Shown piece by piece: positions 45,974 through 55,844 of a DNA stretch of 64,000 bases (position 1 is the first letter of the stretch; every line of letters starts with the position of its first letter). The notes beneath the pieces are model-generated. The model ran no database searches, was not told the DNA's origin, and saw only the letters and a program-made list of their open reading frames with translations. The stretch comes from Pantoea sp. Eser (GTDB taxonomy: Bacteria; Pseudomonadota; Gammaproteobacteria; Enterobacterales; Enterobacteriaceae): NCBI GenBank assembly GCA_009830035.1, contig SZZY01000012.1:1-64000 (forward strand). The letters are read 5' to 3'. The position numbers and the translations under genes were made by a program.

Positions 45974-46107
45974 GCAAGGTTCCGTATGCAGCATCAATGG
46001 TGATGCGCACCCAAATGAAAGAGTGGCTAAAGTTTAACACTGCTATCAGCAGACCGCTTAATTGTGATCAAAGAGAGGAAGATCAGTCGGGGGAGAGAAC
46101 ATGATCA

Positions 46108-46143
46108 TAAAAACAAGCCCCGACCACAGCAGGAGGACGGGGC
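46108..46143 (-). terminator. Terminator after the KGG-motif peptide
   Basis: GCCCCG (46117-46122) and CGGGGC (46138-46143) arms lie next to an A-rich run at 46108-46113. On the minus strand this reads as a stem followed by TTGTTTTTA, a rho-independent terminator for the small gene ending at 46211. Confidence 0.8.
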
Positions 46144-46210
46144 AAAGTGCTCAATACATCAGGGCCAGCATTATTTCATCTGCCAGCCGCGTCAGGCGAT
46201 GAGACAGCAA

Positions 46211-46297
46211 CTACTTTTTGCCGCCTTTTTTACCGGCTTCAGATGCTTTATGCGGATTTTCTGCGAAATTACCTGAACCACCACGATGCTCTGCCAT
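46211..46297 (-). CDS. Very short KGG-motif (YciG-like) peptide
   Basis: A 28-residue frame, MAEHRGGSGNFAEN then PHKASEAGKKGGKK, runs from ATG 46297 to TAG 46211. A GGAG ribosome site lies 6 bases upstream (46307-46304) and a terminator follows. The first 13 residues match E. coli YciG, and the rest matches the second YciG repeat (ASEAGKKGG). It therefore looks like a YciG with one KGG repeat removed. The KGG family is linked to general stress and motility in E. coli, but its biochemistry is unknown. Whether this is a natural short form or an internal deletion cannot be told here. Confidence 0.7.
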   Translation of the reverse strand: MAEHRGGSGNFAENPHKASEAGKKGGKK

Positions 46298-46842
46298 AAC
46301 TTACTCCGTTAATAGATTCATTCAGGACGATATAATGTGGTTGTTGCTCCCTGAGACTTCGCAAAGACACCTCACTTCCCTGCAGTGACAGGATTAAGTG
46401 TAGAAGCTGTACCTGATCCAGCAAGCGCAACGCGGGGAACGCAGGCCGTTGATAAAGTCAGGTTAATCTGGCGAGATTCGATATAAAAACAATACATTTC
46501 AATTAATTAATAAATTAACCGCAGCGCAAATCGTTTCCGGTGCGCTTAAGCACAGTCATCGTGCTTAAAGGTGGATAAACGGTGATGATCGGTAGCTCAG
46601 GCTGACTAAGCGCTAATGAAATGGCGTTTTTATTGCGGAGTGAGGATTACTGTCAAAACAAAAAAACCAGTAAAAAGATAAAAAACTCGCTTTTGCGAGG
46701 GCTCGTTTTACCCGTCAACAGGGAACTGAAGCCCTGCGTCTCCACCTATCGTCCACACTCTAATTACTTCATAAAGCTTGATGTCGCGTCATGAATTTCT
46801 TAAATGTGTGATTCAGGATAACGCGGCGTTAAACCCCCTGAT
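46298..46842. other. Long intergenic stretch between the KGG peptide and cpxP
   Basis: I find no gene in these roughly 545 bp. A short hairpin, CTCGC TTTT GCGAG, lies near 46690-46705 after an A-rich run. AT-rich sequence at 46480-46520 may hold a promoter. The rest has no recognised motif. Confidence 0.5.
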
Positions 46843-46868
46843 AAAAAAAACCCCCGCATCATGCGGGG
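46843..46868 (-). terminator. Terminator after cpxP
   Basis: CCCCGC and GCGGGG arms (46852-46868) enclose ATCAT, with eight A residues to the left. These become a U-run on the minus strand, so the element ends cpxP. Confidence 0.85.
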
Positions 46869-46913
46869 CAAGACAGGGATGGTGTCTATGGCAAGGAAAA
46901 CAGGGATACTATG

Positions 46914-47423
46914 TTACTGGCTACTGCTGGTATTACTCACTGCTTGCAGTGATGATGCTGACTGCAAATTCGATAAATGCCGCAGCTCATTCAGTCGCTG
47001 CTGGTAGTTCCTCTGCAATGTGGCCTGCTGGGCCGGCGTTAGCAGATGAAACATTTGATTCTGTACACGCGCCATCTCGACCTGTTGTTCAACCTGAACT
47101 CTGGCGATGGTTTCCGCCTTTTCGCGGATGGCCGTTTCGTTAAATTTGTCTGCAGTCACTAACTCATGCAGGGCGGCGATATCATCAAGACGGACCGCCG
47201 GGCGTTCGTGTCGGGCCTGTTGCATCAGGTCACGCATCTGCTGACGCTGCTGTTCGGTCAACTCGATGCCCTCGAACATGTGGCTTTGCGGATTTTGCGT
47301 CATACTGCCTGTCGGCAATCCGCCATGATGCATTTCGTCAATCGTCGTCGTATCTTTTGCACCTGCGCTGGCGAGACTGAGAGCCGTCGCTGAGGCAAGG
47401 ACGACGGCGGTTAATGTGCGCAT
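46914..47423 (-). CDS. cpxP: Periplasmic Cpx regulator CpxP
   Basis: CpxP is a periplasmic chaperone-like protein that damps the CpxA kinase and is itself induced by CpxR. The 169-residue product has a signal peptide (about residues 1-22) and both LTxxQ motifs, LTEQQR near residue 55 and LTPAQQ near 127. It is divergent from cpxRA, with a CpxR box in between. It is intact. Confidence 0.94.
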   Translation of the reverse strand: MRTLTAVVLASATALSLASAGAKDTTTIDEMHHGGLPTGSMTQNPQSHMFEGIELTEQQRQQMRDLMQQARHERPAVRLDDIAALHELVTADKFNETAIREKAETIARVQVEQQVEMARVQNQMFHLLTPAQQATLQRNYQQRLNELRHLSNLQSASSLQAVSNTSSSQ

Positions 47424-47502
47424 CGTTTACTCCGGTTCGTTCCGTTTTGCGATTAAACGAGAGCCAGTGTACGGCGATAGCTGCAAACATCCGTCAGGGG
47501 GT

Positions 47503-47517
47503 GTAAAACTACGTAAA
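47503..47517 (+). promoter_or_regulatory. CpxR box between cpxP and cpxR
   Basis: GTAAAACTACGTAAA is an exact GTAAA-N5-GTAAA direct repeat, the known CpxR-P site. It lies 80 bp upstream of cpxP and 56 bp upstream of cpxR, so it can serve autoregulation of both. Confidence 0.9.
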
Positions 47518-47572
47518 GCGATGGATAGGTGCGCCAGGAACACGGTATTTTTGCCTGTGGAGGGCTACAAAA

Positions 47573-48265
47573 ATGAATAAAATCCTGTTGGTAGATGATG
47601 ACCGCGAATTAACTTCGCTTTTAAAAGAACTGTTAGAAATGGAAGGGTTTGAAGTGGTGGTGGCCAGCGACGGTGAACAAGCGCTGAACCTGCTTGATAA
47701 CTCCGTTGACCTGCTGTTACTGGATGTCATGATGCCGAAGAAGAACGGTATCGACACCTTGAAGGAGCTGCGACAGCAACATCAGACACCGGTCATCATG
47801 CTGACCGCGCGCGGTAGCGAGCTGGATCGCGTACTGGGTCTCGAACTGGGTGCGGATGACTACCTGCCTAAACCGTTTAACGATCGTGAGCTGGTGGCCC
47901 GTATCCGTGCCATTCTGCGCCGCTCTAACTGGAGTGAACAGCAACAGGACAACAGCTCACCCACGCTGGGAGTCGATTGCCTGCGGCTTAATCCGGGTCG
48001 CCAGGAGGCCAGCTTTGATGACGTGACGCTGGATCTGACCGGCACCGAATTCACCCTGCTCTATCTGCTGACACAGCATCTGGGTCAGGTGGTGTCGCGT
48101 GAACATCTGAGCCAGGAAGTACTGGGTAAACGCCTGACGCCATTTGACCGGGCAATTGATATGCATATCTCCAACCTGCGCCGTAAGCTTCCTGAGCGTC
48201 GTGATGGTCACCCATGGTTTAAAACCTTACGCGGCCGAGGCTATCTGATGGTTTCGGCATCATGA
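47573..48265 (+). CDS. cpxR: Response regulator CpxR
   Basis: CpxR is the OmpR-type regulator of the envelope-stress response. The 230-residue product has a receiver domain with DDD at residues 8-10, phospho-acceptor Asp51 in LLLLDVMMP and Lys near 104, then a winged-helix DNA-binding domain from about residue 130 (LTGTEFTLLYLL). Its stop overlaps the cpxA start (ATGA). It is intact. Confidence 0.97.
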   Translation: MNKILLVDDDRELTSLLKELLEMEGFEVVVASDGEQALNLLDNSVDLLLLDVMMPKKNGIDTLKELRQQHQTPVIMLTARGSELDRVLGLELGADDYLPKPFNDRELVARIRAILRRSNWSEQQQDNSSPTLGVDCLRLNPGRQEASFDDVTLDLTGTEFTLLYLLTQHLGQVVSREHLSQEVLGKRLTPFDRAIDMHISNLRRKLPERRDGHPWFKTLRGRGYLMVSAS

Positions 48266-49641
48266 TTGGCAGTTTGACCACTCGCATCTTTGCCATCTTC
48301 TGGTTAACCCTGGCGTTGGTATTGATGCTGGTGCTGATGGTCCCCAAACTCGATTCCCGACAGATGACCTCCCTGCTTGAAAGTGAACAGCGGCAGGGCA
48401 TCATGATCGAGCAGCACGTTGAAGCCGAGCTGTCACAGGATCCGCCTAACGATCTTATGTGGTGGCGCCGGTTATTCCGTGCAGTAGAAAAATGGGCGCC
48501 GCCGGGTCAGCGGCTGTTGTTAGTAACCAGCGAAGGCCGGGTAATCGGCGCGCAGCATAATGAAATGCAGGTTATCCGCAATTTTATCGGCCAGTCCGAT
48601 AATGCTGATCATCCGCAGAAGAAGAAGTATGGTCGGGTTGAACTGGTGGGGCCGTTTGCGGTTCGGGACGGCGAAGATAACTACCAGCTCTACATGATCC
48701 GTCCTGCCAACAGTTCCCAGCTCGATTTAATCAATCTCCTGTTTGATCGCCCCTTATTACTGCTGATCGTGACAATGCTGATCAGTTCGCCACTGCTATT
48801 GTGGCTGGCCTGGAGTTTGGCGCGTCCGGCCCGTAAGCTGAAATATGCTGCCGATGAAGTCGCCAGCGGTAACCTGCGCCAGCATCCGGAACTGGAATCA
48901 GGCCCGCAGGAGTTCCTGGCTGCCGGCTCCAGCTTTAATCAGATGGTCAGTGCGCTGGAACGGATGATGACCGGTCAGCAACGTCTGCTGTCAGATATCA
49001 GCCATGAGCTGCGTACGCCGCTTACCCGACTACAGCTGGCAACGGCGCTGCTGCGTCGTCGTCAGGGCGAGGGCAAAGAGCTGGAGCGCATTGAAATGGA
49101 AGCGCAGCGTCTGGATGGCATGATTAACGACCTGCTGGTGCTGTCGCGCACCCAGCATAAAAATGCGCTGGTCAGTGAGGCGATGAAGGCGAATCAGCTG
49201 TGGAACGGGGTGCTGGAAGATGCCCGCTTCGAAGCCGAGCAGATGGGCAAGAAGATGGACATCCCGTATCCGCCGGGCCCATGGCCGCTCTACGGCAATC
49301 CGCATGCGCTGGAGAGTGCGCTGGAGAATATCGTGCGTAACGCGCTGCGCTATTCAAACAGCCACATCAGCGTCAGCTTCTCCGTCGATACCACTGGTAT
49401 TACGGTGCATGTCGATGATGATGGTCCTGGCGTCAGCCCGGAAGATCGCGAACAGATTTTTCGGCCGTTTTATCGCACTGATGAAGCGCGCGATCGCGAA
49501 TCGGGCGGCACCGGCCTTGGTCTGGCCATCGTCGAAACCGCCGTGCAGCAACATCGCGGCTGTGTTAAGGCCGATGACAGCCCGCTTGGCGGCCTGCGCC
49601 TGACGATCTGGTTACCGCTCTACTCCTCCGGTCGACAATAA
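48262..49641 (+). CDS. cpxA: Sensor histidine kinase CpxA
   Basis: CpxA senses misfolded envelope proteins and phosphorylates CpxR. The 459-residue product has a membrane segment at about residues 7-29, a periplasmic domain, a second membrane segment near 160-185, a HAMP region, the H-box [14 protein letters not shown] (about 245-258) and ATPase motifs [16 protein letters not shown] and [10 protein letters not shown]. It is intact and translationally coupled to cpxR. Confidence 0.97.
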   Translation: MIGSLTTRIFAIFWLTLALVLMLVLMVPKLDSRQMTSLLESEQRQGIMIEQHVEAELSQDPPNDLMWWRRLFRAVEKWAPPGQRLLLVTSEGRVIGAQHNEMQVIRNFIGQSDNADHPQKKKYGRVELVGPFAVRDGEDNYQLYMIRPANSSQLDLINLLFDRPLLLLIVTMLISSPLLLWLAWSLARPARKLKYAADEVASGNLRQHPELESGPQEFLAAGSSFNQMVSALERMMTGQQRLLSDISHELRTPLTRLQLATALLRRRQGEGKELERIEMEAQRLDGMINDLLVLSRTQHKNALVSEAMKANQLWNGVLEDARFEAEQMGKKMDIPYPPGPWPLYGNPHALESALENIVRNALRYSNSHISVSFSVDTTGITVHVDDDGPGVSPEDREQIFRPFYRTDEARDRESGGTGLGLAIVETAVQQHRGCVKADDSPLGGLRLTIWLPLYSSGRQ

Positions 49642-49676
49642 TTTCCTATGCTTCGGCCCTCGTTATCGGGGGCCTT

Positions 49677-50151
49677 ATGCTTAACATTGTGTTGTTTGAA
49701 CCAGAAATCCCGCCTAATACCGGCAATATCATTCGCCTGTGCGCCAATACCGGCTTTCAGCTCCACCTGATTGAGCCACTCGGCGTTTGCCTGGGATGAC
49801 AAACGCTTACGTCGCGCCGGTCTGGATTATCACGAATTTACCGCCATCAAATTCCACGCAGACTACCCGGCATTTCTGGCGGCAGAGTCGCCCGCGCGGC
49901 TGTTTGCTCTGACCACCAAAGGCACGCCAGCGCACAGCGCGGTGCAGTATCAGGCCGGGGATTATTTGCTGTTTGGTCCGGAGAGCCGCGCACTGCCGGC
50001 TGATATTTTGCAGGCCTTACCGGCACAGCAGAAAATTCGTATACCGATGCAGGCCGAAAGCCGCAGTATGAATCTGTCGAATGTGGTCTCGGTGGTGGTG
50101 TATGAAGCGTGGCGCCAGCTTGATTACGCTGGCGCAATGATTAAAGGCTAG
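49677..50151 (+). pseudogene. trmL: tRNA (cytidine/uridine-2'-O-)-methyltransferase, frameshifted
   Basis: TrmL (YibK) is a SPOUT methyltransferase that modifies the wobble base of tRNA-Leu. From ATG 49677 the frame reads [18 protein letters not shown] to about residue 37, then an extra G near 49784 (GGCGTTTGCC, expected GGCTTTGCC) shifts it to a TGA. With that base removed, [18 protein letters not shown] and the rest, including the SAM knot SRSMNLSN, read to 50151. Its 3' end overlaps convergent cysE by 4 bp. The lesion is one base, so an assembly error is possible. Confidence 0.85.
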
Positions 50152-50969
50152 ATGCCGTCGCCAAACTGAAAGCCCGCCAGGCTGCCATTGAAGTGCTGAT
50201 CCATATCCATTGACGGCTTATCACTGCCGGGCTTGCCGACGATGCGCGCAGACACACCTGCGGCGGTGGTATGCGGCGGCACAGGCTGCAGGACCACCGA
50301 GCCGGCGCCGATTTTTGCTCCGCGTCCGACCTCAATGTTGCCAAGAATTTTCGCCCCGGCACCAATCATCACCCCTTCACGGATTTTTGGATGGCGATCG
50401 CCGCTGGTTTTGCCGGTCCCGCCAAGCGTAACCGACTGCAGGATCGAGACATCATTCTCAACCACTGCCGTTTCGCCAATCACAATGCCGGTCGCATGGT
50501 CGAGCATGATGCCGTGACCAATGTTGGCGGCCGGATGGATATCAACCGCAAACGAGACGGAAATTTCATTCTGTAGATAAACTGCCAGCGCACGGCGTCC
50601 CTCGTTCCACAGCCAGTGGCCGATACGGTACGCCTGTAAGGCGTGGAAGCCTTTAAGATAGAGCAGCGGCGTCGAGTATTTGTCCACTGCCGGATCGCGC
50701 TGACGGACCGCCTGAATATCGTAAGCGGCTGACAGGATCATCGTAGGGTCTTCGCGATAGGCCTCTTCGACAATTTCACGGATAGCGATAGCGGGCATAA
50801 TCGGATTGGCCAGCTTATTAGCCAGCATATAACTCAAGGCACTACCGAGATTCTCATGCTTAAGCAATGTCGCGTGGTAAAAGCTGGCCAGCATCGGCTC
50901 ACAATCAGCCAATGCTCGCGCTTCTGCTTTGATATTATTCCAGACCCGTTCTAACTCATCAGACGACAT
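50148..50969 (-). CDS. cysE: Serine O-acetyltransferase
   Basis: CysE makes O-acetylserine, the carbon skeleton for cysteine. The 273-residue product equals E. coli's: an N-terminal helical domain, then a left-handed beta-helix of hexapeptide repeats with the catalytic Asp and His in DIHPAANIG and LDHATG (about residues 143 and 158). It is followed upstream by gpsA on the same strand, as in E. coli. It is intact. Confidence 0.97.
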   Translation of the reverse strand: MSSDELERVWNNIKAEARALADCEPMLASFYHATLLKHENLGSALSYMLANKLANPIMPAIAIREIVEEAYREDPTMILSAAYDIQAVRQRDPAVDKYSTPLLYLKGFHALQAYRIGHWLWNEGRRALAVYLQNEISVSFAVDIHPAANIGHGIMLDHATGIVIGETAVVENDVSILQSVTLGGTGKTSGDRHPKIREGVMIGAGAKILGNIEVGRGAKIGAGSVVLQPVPPHTTAAGVSARIVGKPGSDKPSMDMDQHFNGSLAGFQFGDGI

Positions 50970-51038
50970 TGCTGTTTTCTCCCCGATAAAAAAAGCTCCT
51001 GAATGGGCGCTACAGGTGATAACGCTACGCTTCCTGCT

Positions 51039-52055
51039 TTAGCTATTGCTGTTTTCGTCCTTCCTTGTCCGCCCCAGCAGGCTTAATGCTGCATCCCGCG
51101 CCGGTTTTTTGCAATACAACACCTGATAAATCTGCTCGGTGATCGGCATTTCCACGCCGACTCGCGCGGCTAACGCTCTGACTTCTTTGGTATTTCGGTA
51201 GCCTTCTACAACTTGTCCGATAATGCGTTGTGCACTATCTACATCCTCGCCTTGTCCCAGCATCATGCCAAAACGACGGTTGCGCGACTGATTATCGGTA
51301 CAGGTCAGTACCAAATCACCCAATCCCGCCATGCCCATAAAGGTGGTGGGATCGGCACCCAGCGCCGCGCCGAGACGACTCATCTCCGCCAGCCCACGCG
51401 TAATTAATGCGGTACGTGCATTGGCACCGAAACCGATGCCATCGGAGATACCGGCACCGATAGCAATCACGTTTTTAACCGCCCCGCCCAGCTGTACGCC
51501 GATAAAGTCAGGGTTGTTGTAGACGCGGAAACTTTTGCCGCAGTGCAGCTTCTGCTGCAGATCATCAGCAAACTGTGCGTCGGTCGAAGCCAGTGCAATC
51601 GCGGTCGGTAAACCTGCCGCCAGCTCTTTCGCAAAGGTCGGGCCGGAGATCACCGCCAGCGGAATCGCCTCGCCAACGATCTCACACGCCACATCCTCCA
51701 GCAGTCGTCCGGTCTCTTTTTCCAGCCCTTTGGTCGCCCAGACAATGCGCGAATCGGCGCGTAATTCCGGCTTAATCTGTTGCAGCACATCACCAAATAC
51801 GTGACTCGGCACCACAATCAACAGATCGCGGCTGGCCGCAATGGCTTTCGCCAAGTCAGGCTCAAGAGAGAGATTATCAGGGAACGGCACATCGGGCAGG
51901 AAAGCGGTACTACAGCGGTCAGACTGAAGTTGCGCCAGGTGCGCCGGGTTATGTCCCCAAAGCAGCACCGGATGGCCGTTACGGGCCAGGGTAATCGCCA
52001 AAGCGGTGCCGTACGAGCCGGCACCGATAATGCTAATCGAAGCGTGAGTAGTCAT
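51039..52055 (-). CDS. gpsA: Glycerol-3-phosphate dehydrogenase, NAD(P)+
   Basis: GpsA reduces dihydroxyacetone phosphate to sn-glycerol-3-phosphate for phospholipid synthesis. The 338-residue product has the Rossmann motif GAGSYGTA near residue 11, [11 protein letters not shown] near 137 and [13 protein letters not shown] near 188. Its start overlaps the secB stop, so the two are coupled. It is intact. Confidence 0.97.
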   Translation of the reverse strand: MTTHASISIIGAGSYGTALAITLARNGHPVLLWGHNPAHLAQLQSDRCSTAFLPDVPFPDNLSLEPDLAKAIAASRDLLIVVPSHVFGDVLQQIKPELRADSRIVWATKGLEKETGRLLEDVACEIVGEAIPLAVISGPTFAKELAAGLPTAIALASTDAQFADDLQQKLHCGKSFRVYNNPDFIGVQLGGAVKNVIAIGAGISDGIGFGANARTALITRGLAEMSRLGAALGADPTTFMGMAGLGDLVLTCTDNQSRNRRFGMMLGQGEDVDSAQRIIGQVVEGYRNTKEVRALAARVGVEMPITEQIYQVLYCKKPARDAALSLLGRTRKDENSNS

Positions 52056-52522
52056 CAGGCATCCTGATGTGGTTCGGCGCCTTCTTCACCTTGCTGCTGC
52101 AGGTAGTTCATGAACAGCGCATCAAAGTTAACCGGCGCCAGGTTCAGCTGCAGGAAAGTACCACGTGAAACCAAGCTGGTAATGCATTCGCGTGCATACG
52201 GGAACAGGATGTTCGGGCAGTAAGCACCCAGGCAATGGGCCATCTGCGTGCCTTCGATACCGCTGATAGTGAAAATACCGGCCTGCTGAACTTCACACAG
52301 GAAAGCGGTCTCTTCACCGACGGTTGCGGTTACAGTCACACGCAGCACGACTTCATAGACTTCGTCAGCCAGTTGAGAAGATGCAGTATCCAGATCCAGT
52401 TTTACGTCCGGCTCCCGCTCTTTCTGGAAAACCTGCGGCGCGTTAGGCGCTTCAAATGAGATATCTTTGGTATATACGCGCTGAATCTGGAATTGCATTT
52501 CGTTAGTGTTGTGTTCTAACAT
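52055..52522 (-). CDS. secB: Protein-export chaperone SecB
   Basis: SecB is the tetrameric chaperone that keeps exported proteins unfolded and delivers them to SecA. The 155-residue product equals E. coli's and is very similar, including [14 protein letters not shown]-like strand 1 and [16 protein letters not shown]. It belongs to the yibN-grxC-secB-gpsA-cysE run. It is intact. Confidence 0.97.
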   Translation of the reverse strand: MLEHNTNEMQFQIQRVYTKDISFEAPNAPQVFQKEREPDVKLDLDTASSQLADEVYEVVLRVTVTATVGEETAFLCEVQQAGIFTISGIEGTQMAHCLGAYCPNILFPYARECITSLVSRGTFLQLNLAPVNFDALFMNYLQQQGEEGAEPHQDA

Positions 52523-52562
52523 GTGACCAGTTCCTATATAAGTGAAAATGTCCGGCGTAAAA

Positions 52563-52817
52563 TTACGCCTGCAGTAAAGGATCTAAACCTTCGCGATTAT
52601 CGAGTGCAAATAAGTCGTCGCAGCCGCCAATGTGCTGCGCATCAATAAAAATCTGAGGCACGGTAGTCCGGCCACTGCGCTTAATCATCTCTTCACGTTT
52701 AGCCATGTCCCCATCGATGGGAATCTCCTGGAACGATACGCCTTTTTGCGTTAACAGCGCCTTCGCCCGATGGCAGTAAGGACAGGTCGCTTTGGTGTAC
52801 ATCTCAACATTTGCCAT
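52563..52817 (-). CDS. grxC: Glutaredoxin 3
   Basis: Grx3 reduces disulfides and glutathionylated proteins with glutathione. The 84-residue product has the CPYC active site at residues 12-15 and the conserved TVPQIFID and GGCDDL segments. ATG 52817 gives MANVEMYTK; three further codons upstream are open. It is intact. Confidence 0.96.
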   Translation of the reverse strand: MANVEMYTKATCPYCHRAKALLTQKGVSFQEIPIDGDMAKREEMIKRSGRTTVPQIFIDAQHIGGCDDLFALDNREGLDPLLQA

Positions 52818-52836
52818 GATTAGCACCTTTGTAAGA

Positions 52837-53268
52837 TTATTTACCGCGAATTAACGGCAGATTTTCACCGCTCCAGCCGCTGATGCCGTCTTTCAGCACC
52901 GACACCTGAGTAAAGCCAGCAGCACTCAGATGGGCAGCAGGATCGGCCGCGCTTTGTCCGGTCGCGCACACCACGATGATCGGCTGGGCTTTATGTTTTT
53001 CCAGTTCGCCTAAGTTGCCTTTTTTAATCTCTGCGGCTGCCACATTCAGCGCACCTGAGATATGCCCTCTGCGAAAATCGTCGCGCGAACGCACGTCTAC
53101 AACTACCGCGTCCTCTTTGTTAATCAGGCGGGTTGCTTCACCACGACTGATGGTTTTTACCTTAGAGAACATTCCTTCAACGATAGTCACAATCACCAGA
53201 ATGAGTAAAACAACCCATGCCAGACTGAGGATGGGGTGATTGCTTGCAAACTGCATAATGTCTTGCAT
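52837..53268 (-). CDS. yibN: Membrane-anchored rhodanese-like protein YibN
   Basis: The 143-residue protein has an N-terminal membrane segment (about residues 12-29) and one rhodanese domain with a cysteine in the active-loop position (VVCATGQSA). It matches E. coli YibN over [15 protein letters not shown] and the C-terminal GENLPL-RGK. The role of YibN is not well defined. It lies 20 bp upstream of grxC. In E. coli gpmM follows on the divergent side; here envC comes next. Confidence 0.93.
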   Translation of the reverse strand: MQDIMQFASNHPILSLAWVVLLILVIVTIVEGMFSKVKTISRGEATRLINKEDAVVVDVRSRDDFRRGHISGALNVAAAEIKKGNLGELEKHKAQPIIVVCATGQSAADPAAHLSAAGFTQVSVLKDGISGWSGENLPLIRGK

Positions 53269-53524
53269 GAGGGGGTAACGACTCCAGACCGGGCTAATAA
53301 GCTAAAACAAGGGTTCTGAGTATACCTGCGCCACTTCTCATGTACAGATGCTAAGCGGTCAGAGTGGTGAATTTGAGTAGCATTTTCCAAAAAAATCTGG
53401 CTAAAGCACAAAAATGGCGTAACGCTTAGGCAATGTCCTGTAAAAAACCGGACATAACTGGAAAAGCAAATGCCGGTGCGGTTTGCTGGTAAGCGGCGGT
53501 TCATCGTGGAATAATCATTGGCCT

Positions 53525-54826
53525 ATGAAGGGAAAAACAACCGTTTCGCACACAAGGACCCGTCGCAACGGCGATAACCTGCCGTTGTTCACACATCTGT
53601 CCACCCTCTCCCTTAGCCTGCTTTGTGCGGGCGTACTGTTATTGCCAACCACCGCGCAAAGTGCGGAAGACAGCAAATCCCAACTGCAATCTATTCAGCA
53701 AAACATCGCTGAAAAAGATAAGAGTGTTAAAGCGCAAAAGCTACAGCGCAGCAAGCTGCTGGATCAGTTGCAGAGTCAGGAAAAAATCATCGCGCAGGCC
53801 AGTCGTCAGCTGCGAGAAACCCGAAATAGCCTGACAGCATTGAACAATGACATCAGCCAGCTCGCCACCTCAATTGCCCGGTTTGAAAAGCAGCAGGCGC
53901 AACAGGAAAAGCTGCTTTCGCAGCAGCTAGACGCCGCGTTTCGCCAGGGCCAGCATAATGGCCTGCAACTGCTGCTGGGGGGTGAAGAGAGCCAGCACAG
54001 CGAACGCATTCTGGCCTATTTCGGTTACCTGAATGCCGCACGCCAGAAGAGCATTGAGGGGTTACAGCAGACGCGACAGGATTTGAGCCAGCAGCGGGCC
54101 TCGCTGGAGCAGAAGCAACAGCAGCAGAAAGGCCTGCTAGCCCAGCAGCAAAGCCAGCAGCAGAAACTGCAGCAGGAGAGCGCAGCACGTAAGAAAACCC
54201 TGACCGTACTGGAAAGCGCGCTAGAAAAAGATCAGGCCGATCTGGTGGAGATGCGCCAGAACGAAACCCGCCTGCAGGACAAAATTGCCCGGGCAGAACG
54301 TGAAGCACAGGAACGTGCTGCCCGCGAAGCGCGTGAAGCGGAAAAAGTGCGTCAGCGTCAGGCGCAGGCGAAAGCCAAAGGAGCAAGTTATCAGCCTACC
54401 CAGAGTGAACGGGAACTGGTCGCCCGAACCGGCGGCCTGGGTCGCGCCGGCGGTCGGGCCTTGTGGCCGGTACGCGGACGTATTGAGCATCGCTTTGGCG
54501 AACAGCTTCAGGGTGAGCTGCGCTGGAAAGGGCTGGTGATTGATGCGCGTGAAGGCACCGAGGTGAAAGCCATCGCCGACGGTCGCGTACTGATGGCCGA
54601 CTGGTTACAGGGCTATGGTCTGGTGGTGGTACTGGAGCATGGTAAAGGCGATATGAGCCTGTATGGTTACAACCAAAGCGCGCTGGTGACCGTCGGTGCC
54701 CAGGTGAAAGCCGGTCAGCCGATTGCGCTGGTCGGTACCAGCGGCGGCCGTGGCACACCGTCACTCTATTTTGAAATTCGACGTCAGGGACAGGCCGTCA
54801 ACCCACTCCCGTGGTTAGGAAAATAA
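53525..54826 (+). CDS. envC: Murein hydrolase activator EnvC
   Basis: EnvC activates the amidases AmiA and AmiB at the septum. The 433-residue product has a signal peptide ending near TTAQSA (about residue 46), a long coiled-coil region rich in Gln (about 50-290) and a C-terminal degenerate LytM (peptidase M23) domain from about residue 320, with EGTEVKAIADGRV and VEHGKGDMSLYGYN-like sequence. ATG 53525 was chosen over the open frame from 53483. It is followed by yibQ. It is intact. Confidence 0.95.
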   Translation: MKGKTTVSHTRTRRNGDNLPLFTHLSTLSLSLLCAGVLLLPTTAQSAEDSKSQLQSIQQNIAEKDKSVKAQKLQRSKLLDQLQSQEKIIAQASRQLRETRNSLTALNNDISQLATSIARFEKQQAQQEKLLSQQLDAAFRQGQHNGLQLLLGGEESQHSERILAYFGYLNAARQKSIEGLQQTRQDLSQQRASLEQKQQQQKGLLAQQQSQQQKLQQESAARKKTLTVLESALEKDQADLVEMRQNETRLQDKIARAEREAQERAAREAREAEKVRQRQAQAKAKGASYQPTQSERELVARTGGLGRAGGRALWPVRGRIEHRFGEQLQGELRWKGLVIDAREGTEVKAIADGRVLMADWLQGYGLVVVLEHGKGDMSLYGYNQSALVTVGAQVKAGQPIALVGTSGGRGTPSLYFEIRRQGQAVNPLPWLGK

Positions 54827-54829
54827 GTT

Positions 54830-55741
54830 TTGCTACAACTTCGAAAAATCTCCGTACTGCTGAGCAGTTTGTTGCTCAGCTACGCTGCCCACGCCGGCAA
54901 ACTCGCGATTGTGATTGATGATGTCGGCTATCGCCCGGCCGAAGAGAACAAGGTTCTGCAGATGCCGCAGGCCATCTCGGTCGCCGTGCTACCCAACGCG
55001 CCGCATGCGCATGAAATGGCCACCAAAGCGCATCAGAGTGGCCACGAGGTGTTGATCCATCTGCCGATGGCACCGCTCAGCCAGCAGCCGCTGGAGAAAG
55101 ATACCTTAACGCCGGAAATGAGCAGTGAAGAGGTGGCACGCATCATGCGCAATGCGGTTAACAACGTGCCTTATGCGGTGGGTCTCAATAACCATATGGG
55201 CAGCAGAATGACCTCCAGCCTGCCCGGCATGCAAAAAGTGATGCAGGCACTGAACCACTACAACCTCTACTTCCTGGATAGCATGACCATCGCTAACAGC
55301 CAGGCAGTGCCGGCGGCGCAGGGTACACAGGTCGAAGTGCTGAAGCGCAGAGTTTTTCTGGATGACAGCCAGGATGTTAACGCCATTCGCCAGCAGTTCA
55401 GCCGCGCGGTAAAGCTGGCGCAGCGTGATGGCTACGCCATCGCCATTGGCCATCCGCATCCCAATACCGTCCGGGTGCTGCAACAGATGTTACCCACGCT
55501 GCCGGCTGAGATTACCTTAGTCCGTCCCAGCCAGTTGCTGAACGAGCCGCTGCACAATGGCACCCGCACGCCAGTCAAACCGGTATCGCCAACTAAGCCC
55601 GTTTCACCGCGCTTCCAGCCGCCAGGGCTGTGTAAGCCAAAACGGCCGCTGACGCCGGTTCCGGCGACGCATGCACTGGAAGTTGTAGGCGAAAGCGTGA
55701 GCCAGAGTCCAATGTTTAAGCAGGTAAAAAGTCTGTTCTGA
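54830..55741 (+). CDS. yibQ: Divergent polysaccharide deacetylase family protein YibQ
   Basis: The 303-residue protein has a signal peptide (about residues 1-22) and a NodB-like fold of the divergent type: AIVIDDVGYRP near residue 27, HLPMAPLS near 83 and IGHPHPNTVRVL near 205. The start appears to be TTG at 54830, three bases after the envC stop, so the two are one operon. No activity is established for YibQ in E. coli. The C-terminus beyond the domain is Pro-rich and differs from E. coli. Confidence 0.92.
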   Translation: MLQLRKISVLLSSLLLSYAAHAGKLAIVIDDVGYRPAEENKVLQMPQAISVAVLPNAPHAHEMATKAHQSGHEVLIHLPMAPLSQQPLEKDTLTPEMSSEEVARIMRNAVNNVPYAVGLNNHMGSRMTSSLPGMQKVMQALNHYNLYFLDSMTIANSQAVPAAQGTQVEVLKRRVFLDDSQDVNAIRQQFSRAVKLAQRDGYAIAIGHPHPNTVRVLQQMLPTLPAEITLVRPSQLLNEPLHNGTRTPVKPVSPTKPVSPRFQPPGLCKPKRPLTPVPATHALEVVGESVSQSPMFKQVKSLF

Positions 55742-55844
55742 ATTTGCTATGAATGCTAAGTATGCAACTTAGCATTCAATTCTACGCAGAAATTACTATA
55801 ATCCCGGGTCGGGCCATGAGGTGCTGTGTGGAATATTGAGACGG

